The position numbers and the translations under genes are program-made. Positions 58,201 through 64,000 of a stretch of DNA of 64,000 nt are shown here, in pieces. Origin of the DNA: Rossellomorea sp. SC111 (GTDB lineage Bacteria; Bacillota; Bacilli; Bacillales; Bacillaceae_B); the NCBI RefSeq assembly GCF_024733565.1, contig NZ_JANIOC010000005.1, positions 186,001-250,000 on the forward strand, in the 5' to 3' direction. The notes under the pieces were generated by a model. That model did no database searches and was not told the DNA's origin. It saw only the letters and a program-made list of their open reading frames with translations. The number at the start of each line of letters is the position of its first letter. The stretch's first letter is position 1.

Positions 58201-61200
58201 GATTCAAATGGACTATTCATGGTAGAAGGACTTGCACCGGATAACTATACAGTGAATGTTTTCGCTGCTAATTTCCAGAACGGTACAGTCGGTGCTCTCG
58301 TTTCTTCAGGACAGACAACACCTGTCTCGGTTTCTTTGCTTCCTAACCCAGGGTCGATTACAGGAACCGTTACTCCTATCGTTCCAAACACAATCATTCA
58401 GTTAAGGGACGTAAACAATGTCCTGATCGATTCTGTCGTGGCCAATCAAGATGGTACTTTCTCTTTTAATAACTTGACACCAGGCACATATACAGTTTCA
58501 GCATCAGCTCCAAACTACTCTACTGCTCAGGCTGGGGTTTCGGTTCTCGCCAGCCAAACATCTTCAGTCTCGTTAACACTGACACCTAATCCCGGCTCTG
58601 TATCCGGAGTCGTAACCGATAATGTGGGAACTCCAATCGGGAATGCAACCGTTCAAGTATTTGATCAGAATAATATCCTGATTGGTACTGGGTTTACCGA
58701 CGCATCCGGTCACTATGTTATAGGAAATTTACCGAGTGGTTCTTTTACGGTGGTGGCCAATGCGCCTGGATTTGGTCAGGTGATCACAGGAGTCAGTCTT
58801 GGAGTGGGGGAGGATTTAACCGACGTCAATATTTCATTGATTCCGAATCCCGGAAGTATCAATGGGCAGATCACCAACCTGACGACTGGCAATGTCATTG
58901 CCGGTGCAACGGTAGTGATTATTGACGGGATATCCCAGATCCCTGTAGCAACGACAACGACATCCGTATTCGGTAACTATTCTGTCAGTGGACTGGCTCC
59001 GGGATCCTATATCGTCTCGGCATCGAAATTGAATTTCACTACAGAACAGATCGGAGCCATCGTCCAAAGTGACTCAGCTACGAGAGCGGATCTTGCCTTA
59101 GGGGAGAATCCCGGCACGCTGTCAGGAAATGTGGAGGATACAAACGGAAATCCTATAACGGGTAATAACAATCAAATCTCTGTCTTTAATGAAAACAATG
59201 TGCTCGTTGTCACCTTTTTCGCCAACTCTGACGGGACGTATTCAGTGCCTTCTCTTGCACCAGGCACGTATTTCGTTACAGCTGCAGCCCCGAATTATTC
59301 GTCGTCCACCGTATCGGCGATTATTCAATCCAATCAAACTACAACCGTTACCAACGTGTTAGCCGCAAACCCTGTGACCCTCTCAGTGCAGGTCTTGATT
59401 CAGAATACCTCAACTCCGATAGAGGGATCGACCGTCACCGTTCGTCATTCCAACAATATCACGATTGCCACCGGGATTACGGATGCGAACGGAATCGTCA
59501 CCTTCACCTCATTGCCGGCAGGTACGCTGAATATTTCGGCGGATGCAGCCACATTCGGGACAGATACGAAGTCTGTTATCGGAGGACCAGGCGACATTCT
59601 CTTTGCTGAACTCAGTCTTTCTCCAAATCCTGGACAGATTCAAGGATTCGTTACGAATCTTGCAAACGGAGATCCTATCCCGAACGCCGTCATCCAACTA
59701 TACGATGTCACAAATGTACTTGTCCAAACCACTTTATCCAATCAAAATGGGGAGTACACGTTTGCCGGAGTCACCCCTGGAGTATATACCGTGGTGGCAA
59801 ATGCAGCCGAATTTGGTCCGGAGACGGCAGGAGCGATCGTCACATCTAACCAAACCAGCTTCCTGAGCTTTGCTTTACGTCCAAACCCTGGAATCGTTCA
59901 AGGATTCGTAAGGGATTCGGTTACTCTCGCTCCAATAGCAGGAGCCACTGTAGTCGTTCGTGAACTTTCCGGAACCGGTCCGATCATTTTCACCACCATC
60001 ACAGATTCGAGTGGATTCTTCCAGACAACCACTTTATCCCCTTTGATCTATGTACTGGTGGGAAGCAATCCGAATTACGGGTCTTCCGCAGTTTCTGCAG
60101 AAGTCATGAGCGGAGGGGTCACCAATGTTGAAATTCTTCTCACACCGAATCCCGGTTCATTAACGGGGACGGTCAGAGATGCGCAAACCTTACAACCTTT
60201 ATCCGATACCTTGGTAAGAGTCATTGACAGCCAGGGTACCGTTATCGCCACAATACAGACGGATGTGGACGGGGAGTATGTCATACCTGGACTGGAAGAG
60301 GGAACCTATACCGTTGCGGCGATCAATACGGGGTATCAGGCATTGCTCCAGCAGGTCAACATTCAACCCAACACCACCACCTTACTAGATTTCAATCTCC
60401 TGGCTAATCCTGCTAGCCTCAGTGGAAATGTCGTGGATGCCGTTACAGGGTCTCCTTTGACAGGTGTCATCATTGAGGTTTATGCAAGTGGCACAGGTAT
60501 ATTAGTAAGGAGGGTCCTTACGGATGAAAACGGAAATTATTTAATAGAAGGGCTGCCTCAAGGAACGTTTGATGTCATTGCCCAACTTGAAGGATACGCC
60601 ATCAATGTTAATAATGTCTTCTTAGCACCTGGTCAAGAGGAGGTGCTGGATATCGCCCTTACCCCGTTCCCGGCAACGATTCAAGGAACGATACGAGATT
60701 CGGTTACAATGAACCCGATCAGCGGAGCACTCGTCAAAGTGGTGATACCAAATACAGATATCGTCGTTGGAAGCGCCCTGACATCGAGCGATGGAACGTA
60801 TTCCCTCGGCAATTTACCAACCGGTAGTTACAATGTGGTCATTTCTTCAGACGGGTATGGAACAGTCATCATTCCTGTCATCCTTATCCCGAATGAGACA
60901 GAAATAGTGAATGCAGCGTTAGATCCTAATCCTGCCGGAATCACAGGTACTGTCTTCAATGCACAAACTGCGACTGGAATCCAAGGCGCATTAGTAAGGA
61001 TCTTTAACTCAGACGGTGTGTTTATTACCAGCACCCTGACGGATGAAGATGGAACTTATGTGATTACCGGGTTAGCGGAAGGTCAATATACCGCCATAGC
61101 AAGCGCAGATGGGTTTGAGGATCAATTAGCGGTTGTGACGTTATCACCAGGTGAAACGGAAATTCTTAACTTTAGTCTATCGAACCAACCGGCAGTTCTT

Positions 61201-62787
61201 AGAGGAACCGTGCGGGACAGAGTCAATCATCTCCCCATTCCATCAGCCTTTGTCCAAGTATTCAGGGTAGGGACGACACTCCCCGTAGCTTCTGTCCTCA
61301 CCGATAGCTCAGGGCAGTACCTGATTACTGGACTTGATCCCCGTGAGTACCGGGTGGTCTTCTCTGCAGATGACTATACCAGTGAAGTATTCAGGATCTT
61401 CCTTACAAATGGAGAAACGAGAACCCTCAATGTAGAGCTAGGGCGCCAGCCCGCCACCCTGACAGGCACGGTCACGGATGCTGGGACGGGAACACCCATT
61501 CAAAGTGCCGCTGTTGTCACGGTCATCAGTGGGTCAGGAATTGTGGTGGCTTCAACTCTAACGGATCAAGAGGGAAGGTATATTCTAACCGGACTTTCGG
61601 CAGGTGATTACAATGTCATTTTCTCCGCAGACGGATATGTCAGCCAGACAATCCGCATCACCCTTAGTCAAGGGGAAATCGCCATCCTTAATGTTGCACT
61701 AGAATCAAATCCGGCTACGATAACCGGAAATGTCAGGGATGCACGTACACTGGCGGCCATTGAAGATGCCCTTATCCAAGTCTTTACAACCGATGGAAGA
61801 TTACTGGGTGTGACGCTTACGGACATGGATGGGAACTATACCCTTTCAGGACTGCCTGGAGGAGAAGTGGTCATCGTTGTTAGAGCAAGAGGATATCAAA
61901 GTCAGTTCCAAACGGTCACACTCATCAGTGGGACCACAAGAACGCTCAACTTCTTGCTAGAAGACAATCCTGCCAGTATCAGGGGATATGTTACAGACAT
62001 TCAGACGGGAGCACCGATTTCACAAGTACTTGTACAGATTTTCCCAATTGGATCCCAAGTCCCGATACGATCAACCTTAACTGATCCCACTGGATTCTAT
62101 ATCTTGTTAGGGCTGCCGCCTGGGAATTTCATCATCAGGTTTACGGCACCGGGGTACCCGGTGAAAGAGGTGAGCATCACTCTGCAAGAAGGTGAGGATC
62201 GGGTGCTGAATGTTCAGTTAGGAGAAGTACTCCCTCCACCATCAAATTTGAGACCTGAATGCATTGCCGTAGACAAGGTATATGATTGGGTCATTGCTAC
62301 CCAAAACGCAACGCAAAATATTTGGTTATCCGAAGGCTGCAGTGAGCTGGTTGATGAACTCCTAAGAAGGGGAGAGGGCATACAGGTTTCTTGTCAGTTA
62401 ACCCCCGCAGGATGTTCAGTCATCGGATTTGAAAGAGGGACACCGGGATATGTGGAGATTCGTGGGAAAGCAGCGCTTCAATTGACCATCCAATCCCGGG
62501 TAAGTGAAGCAGAATCCTGCACGATGGAAATACCGGTCTTCTTTGATAAAAGGATCGCCGTTTGCTTACCTGAAGGAATTGATCCCGGAAATGTGAACTG
62601 CTCCATTGTAGATATTAAATGTAGGGAAAAGAAGGGAAGTCTGACCCGGGAACAGGTACAAATTCAACTCATCGCCTGCCTGGAAATTGAAATCCTTCAC
62701 CCGGTCACCCTCGAAGTCCTTGGTTCGTTCTGTACTCCAAGAACCACGGTGGAACGGGTAGAAGAAGAGGATGATATGTGTTACTAA
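55240..62787 (+). CDS. Giant carboxypeptidase-regulatory-like repeat protein with cysteine-rich C-terminus
   Basis: About 2515 residues. GTG 55240 lies 9-10 nt after AGGAGG; the ATG at 55219 overlaps that site. Residues 1-230: a beta-rich domain without signal peptide. About 230-345: a DUF11-like module (ATWTGTLTVTNTG, WNIGNLNPGTTATLTFTL). About 352-2330: 23 carboxypeptidase-D-regulatory-like repeats of about 86 residues, each close to GTVxDxxTxxPIxGAxVxV, then DxxGxYxxxxLxPGxYxV, with NPG or NPA at the joints. About 2337-2515: a domain with all eleven cysteines (ECIAVDKVYDWV, NCSIVDIKCREK, DDMCY). No membrane helix or LPxTG. A fibrous spore-surface or exosporium role is inferred. Confidence 0.88.
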   Translation: MTFPSNSQYTPVIVGGTPLFDVLGDESPVSTDIVGNSTFPAGFLAYDGENVYFRLRLNGDPRNNQLTGFRNFSWGVLINTTGVAGTYDWLFNVDGLNNRVSLVQNTVKLVNSWNDPAEGTGGGNPNFTQSITNFDYARVTPADSSIGGDQDYFLDWFLPASTVFSFLGINASSAIRAVYFSSANSNNYNKDSLRTSEGFSFANAFTDPITPNQADIRAKLSTNKVRNSGPQSVLLGQQATWTGTLTVTNTGLSQATSVFLDDIIGPDTVTGFVVNTTSQGLTTYNPATKLLTWNIGNLNPGTTATLTFTLSGAYTTSGTRNLDRVQASGFDSSTGTGLQSNTSVVTINVQQSSTVNGTITDQTTGLVLPNATVSLLQGMSVIATTQTNSSGFYSFTNVVPGNYTVQASLTNYVTGTVNATATAGASTTANIALVPLPSTITGNVSNGGPINNATVQLLNNSGTVVDSTTTNVAGNYSFTNVTPGLYNVSVVAAGFQSQTKAVVTEPNQASVVNFTLVANPGAISGTVRDASTNNAIPFANLELLDSNGVLIASTTADGSGQFTFNNLAPGTYQVRSFAVNYSSTTVSSTVTAGNTTITNLFLDPNPGSIQGTVVDADTLTAISGASVQAINSQNVIVASTTTDGSGQYSFTSLTPGSYTLLFTASGYATQSLGAIVVSNTVTIVDAALSRLAGALIGTVQDPNAAAIPGATVTVFQNNIQISSVITDANGQYMVPGLPPGSYTIVVSAPNYTTETVAAMIESGQTTTVNVTLNENPGTLTGFVRDTNNNPIAGGSVTVQISTGTGIIVATTVTASDGSYTVPNLAPGNYTVVAAATNYQAATQGVTITSNTTSVVNFNLASDPGSIAGNVTNAQTGTPIIGANVQVRVVDSSGAVIATALTDNNGQYVVNGLAPGVYTVVVSALNFQTNAASVQVSSNQTVDGSVALEPDPGRITGTVVDSPGGNPIAGASVNIVNSSGNLITTVLTDSNGLFMVEGLAPDNYTVNVFAANFQNGTVGALVSSGQTTPVSVSLLPNPGSITGTVTPIVPNTIIQLRDVNNVLIDSVVANQDGTFSFNNLTPGTYTVSASAPNYSTAQAGVSVLASQTSSVSLTLTPNPGSVSGVVTDNVGTPIGNATVQVFDQNNILIGTGFTDASGHYVIGNLPSGSFTVVANAPGFGQVITGVSLGVGEDLTDVNISLIPNPGSINGQITNLTTGNVIAGATVVIIDGISQIPVATTTTSVFGNYSVSGLAPGSYIVSASKLNFTTEQIGAIVQSDSATRADLALGENPGTLSGNVEDTNGNPITGNNNQISVFNENNVLVVTFFANSDGTYSVPSLAPGTYFVTAAAPNYSSSTVSAIIQSNQTTTVTNVLAANPVTLSVQVLIQNTSTPIEGSTVTVRHSNNITIATGITDANGIVTFTSLPAGTLNISADAATFGTDTKSVIGGPGDILFAELSLSPNPGQIQGFVTNLANGDPIPNAVIQLYDVTNVLVQTTLSNQNGEYTFAGVTPGVYTVVANAAEFGPETAGAIVTSNQTSFLSFALRPNPGIVQGFVRDSVTLAPIAGATVVVRELSGTGPIIFTTITDSSGFFQTTTLSPLIYVLVGSNPNYGSSAVSAEVMSGGVTNVEILLTPNPGSLTGTVRDAQTLQPLSDTLVRVIDSQGTVIATIQTDVDGEYVIPGLEEGTYTVAAINTGYQALLQQVNIQPNTTTLLDFNLLANPASLSGNVVDAVTGSPLTGVIIEVYASGTGILVRRVLTDENGNYLIEGLPQGTFDVIAQLEGYAINVNNVFLAPGQEEVLDIALTPFPATIQGTIRDSVTMNPISGALVKVVIPNTDIVVGSALTSSDGTYSLGNLPTGSYNVVISSDGYGTVIIPVILIPNETEIVNAALDPNPAGITGTVFNAQTATGIQGALVRIFNSDGVFITSTLTDEDGTYVITGLAEGQYTAIASADGFEDQLAVVTLSPGETEILNFSLSNQPAVLRGTVRDRVNHLPIPSAFVQVFRVGTTLPVASVLTDSSGQYLITGLDPREYRVVFSADDYTSEVFRIFLTNGETRTLNVELGRQPATLTGTVTDAGTGTPIQSAAVVTVISGSGIVVASTLTDQEGRYILTGLSAGDYNVIFSADGYVSQTIRITLSQGEIAILNVALESNPATITGNVRDARTLAAIEDALIQVFTTDGRLLGVTLTDMDGNYTLSGLPGGEVVIVVRARGYQSQFQTVTLISGTTRTLNFLLEDNPASIRGYVTDIQTGAPISQVLVQIFPIGSQVPIRSTLTDPTGFYILLGLPPGNFIIRFTAPGYPVKEVSITLQEGEDRVLNVQLGEVLPPPSNLRPECIAVDKVYDWVIATQNATQNIWLSEGCSELVDELLRRGEGIQVSCQLTPAGCSVIGFERGTPGYVEIRGKAALQLTIQSRVSEAESCTMEIPVFFDKRIAVCLPEGIDPGNVNCSIVDIKCREKKGSLTREQVQIQLIACLEIEILHPVTLEVLGSFCTPRTTVERVEEEDDMCY

Positions 62788-62789
62788 GA

Positions 62790-62827
62790 AAAAGAGGTGT
62801 TCTCCGAGAGAGAGCACCTCTTTTTAT
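62790..62827. terminator. Bidirectional terminator between giant gene and mraY paralogue
   Basis: AAAGAGGTG and CACCTCTTT with inner TCTC/GAGA pairing, AAAAA before and TTTTTATA after. It lies 2 bp after the giant gene's stop and also suits the convergent minus-strand gene. Confidence 0.88.
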
Positions 62828-62876
62828 ATCCTTAAAGCAGCAGAAAGGAAAATAGTCCATCCTCCTCCGTTTTCAA

Positions 62877-63833
62877 TCAGGGATAGAGAACAAATTTCCA
62901 ATAAGCAAAACAGATAAACGTACAAATCCACGACACAAACCCAAAGGCTGTCACAATGGTCGTTTCACCCCAACCGTATTTTAAGCCGTAGTGATAATGA
63001 ATCGGAGTCATTCTGAAGATTCGTTTCCCTCTCGATTTAAATGAAGCAACCTGCAGAATAACCGAAAGTTGTTCAGCAAAATAGATAAAGAATAGGAGGG
63101 GAATGAGAATCTCCACTTTTTCAATAACGGCAAGAAATGAAAGGGAGCCCCCGATCGCCAATGACCCTGTATCCCCCATAAAAGCCCGGGCAGGAAAGAT
63201 ATTATAAATGAGAAAGCCGAGTAAGCAGCCAATCATGACTAAACAAAATAGCTGTACCTCACTATTGTCCGAAATCATAAAAAAGAAAAAATAGGTCGGA
63301 ATCGCAACCACTCCTAATAGACCGTCCAATCCATCTGTAAAATTAATCGCATTGGCAGAGCCCACGACAAATAGTGTGATCACAATGAGATATAAGGCGA
63401 TTGGAAGATTAAAAGAGAAATCTTGATAGATGCCAATGGTCGTATCTATACCTTGTTCATTCATCAAGTAGAAAAGCAGGGTACCCGTAAATAGAAATTG
63501 GAAGATAAGCTTCGTTCTACTTGAAACACCGCCGGGATCTTGACGGGACGCTTTCCAAAAATCATCCAAAAAGCCAATGAAGCTGAATAGAATGTAGGTA
63601 ATGGCCAAGAAAAACATCAGGGGCGTAGGTGAAAAAAATAACGATACGATAATTCCGATAAAGAGAATGATTCCAAACATTAACGGTGTACCTTTTTTTA
63701 TTTGATGATTGGAAGGAAGCTCTTTTCGTATCGGCTGCAGGAGCTTTAATTTTCGTAAGAGTGCAATGAACAGAGGGGATAAAGCTGAGACTAAAACAAA
63801 AGCAATAATGGCCGGGATTAATTGATCTCTCAC
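62877..63833 (-). CDS. mraY: Phospho-N-acetylmuramoyl-pentapeptide-transferase (MraY) paralogue
   Basis: 318 residues with ten membrane segments, close to the usual 320-324. Catalytic and substrate motifs are present: GFLDDFWKASRQ (D-D-x-x-K), GSANAINFTDGLDGL, PARAFMGDTGSLAIGG and MTPIHYHYGL. The first motif reads KKGTPLMFG instead of the usual GTPTMGG. It forms lipid I from UDP-MurNAc-pentapeptide and undecaprenyl phosphate. It is outside a division/cell-wall cluster, so it is probably a second copy, perhaps for cortex synthesis. GTG 63833 follows TAGGAGAAG. Confidence 0.88.
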   Translation of the reverse strand: MRDQLIPAIIAFVLVSALSPLFIALLRKLKLLQPIRKELPSNHQIKKGTPLMFGIILFIGIIVSLFFSPTPLMFFLAITYILFSFIGFLDDFWKASRQDPGGVSSRTKLIFQFLFTGTLLFYLMNEQGIDTTIGIYQDFSFNLPIALYLIVITLFVVGSANAINFTDGLDGLLGVVAIPTYFFFFMISDNSEVQLFCLVMIGCLLGFLIYNIFPARAFMGDTGSLAIGGSLSFLAVIEKVEILIPLLFFIYFAEQLSVILQVASFKSRGKRIFRMTPIHYHYGLKYGWGETTIVTAFGFVSWICTFICFAYWKFVLYP

Positions 63834-64000
63834 TTCGTATCTTCTCCTATTCTATTTAATAGTCTATACATAAGTTCTATGAAGAATGTGGATATCCTCT
63901 AATCAACTACATAATATGTAGCTCAACCAAAGGTCTCTTTAAAAAAAGTAGGTAGTAGGCAGGATTTGACATAAATTGCAGCGAATATATTAGGTAAAAA
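63834..64000. other. Upstream region of mraY paralogue, no gene recognised
   Basis: 167 bp of AT-rich sequence to the window edge containing the mraY ribosome binding site. No other gene, hairpin or clear operator is seen. Confidence 0.4.

Noticed and set aside
55161-62817. Several antisense open frames within the giant gene
   Set aside because: They arise from the biased repeat codons, lack ribosome binding sites and have no family resemblance.
1-64000. CRISPR array, rRNA or tRNA genes, prophage, insertion sequences or integrase
   Set aside because: No regularly spaced direct repeats, no tRNA-like or rRNA-like stretches and no transposase or recombinase-like protein were found. The repeats described are irregularly spaced and lie between genes.

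Overview
The window looks like a chromosomal segment of a spore-forming Bacillaceae bacterium (Bacillus, Rossellomorea or a close relative). The evidence is low GC, strong AGGAGG-type ribosome binding sites, many TTG and GTG starts, and Bacillus-type families (FosB, YdbC/DUF4937, DUF3951, DUF3953, PadR-DUF2812, SpoIIM-like). The genus is an inference. I see no rRNA, tRNA, CRISPR array, transposase, integrase or phage gene.

Layout. 1-2.0 kb: the end of a probable TetR regulator, an operator-like palindrome and an MFS exporter, with a dienelactone-hydrolase-like gene converging on them. 2.2-34 kb: a long accessory stretch with almost every gene on the plus strand, mostly single-gene units. They encode antibiotic- or metabolite-modifying enzymes (APH, AAC(3), FosB, glyoxalase-fold proteins, GNAT acetyltransferases, Nudix hydrolases, alpha/beta hydrolases, an SDR, a quinone oxidoreductase) and small membrane or lipoproteins. 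Two transcription modules lie within it: an ECF sigma/membrane/ABC-transporter operon (13.3-17.9 kb) and an ECF sigma/anti-sigma pair with a good ECF promoter (29.1-30.6 kb). 34-54 kb: more mixed strands, with regulators (two AraC, CGNR, LysR), DinB-like proteins, more GNATs, a CoaB-like protein, an S9 peptidase and a methyltransferase. 55-62.8 kb: one gene for a protein of about 2515 residues with 23 carboxypeptidase-regulatory-like repeats and a cysteine-rich C-terminus. 62.9-63.8 kb: a MraY paralogue on the minus strand.

The least explained signal is a dispersed repeat in the accessory stretch. Full copies fold into two consecutive hairpins: a GGGGCAATA/TATTGCCCC-type stem enclosing a GATCA/TGATC stem, then CTTCAATTA/TAATTGAAG around a conserved GGGCAGG loop. 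About a dozen complete or partial copies, all on the plus strand, sit between a stop codon and the next start, so the region reads as [gene-repeat] modules. A second repeat (core ending AATAATTGGTATT) occurs three times. Gene debris is common here: a HAD C-terminus, a DUF3953 C-terminus, a GNAT C-terminus, a PspC N-terminus, an isolated RsgA-type zinc domain, two one-base frameshifts and one nonsense mutation. Together these suggest a hotspot of gene gain and loss. No recombinase is visible, so a cassette mechanism is only a hypothesis.

Other items of interest are a self-contained promoter/22-codon ORF/terminator unit at 40.2-40.4 kb, a perfect 12-bp inverted repeat between the dinB-like and CGNR genes, and the giant repeat protein. 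That protein lacks a signal peptide and sortase motif, has cysteines only in its last domain, and is preceded by a CATACGATA box typical of mother-cell sigma factors. This fits a spore-surface protein, which is an inference.
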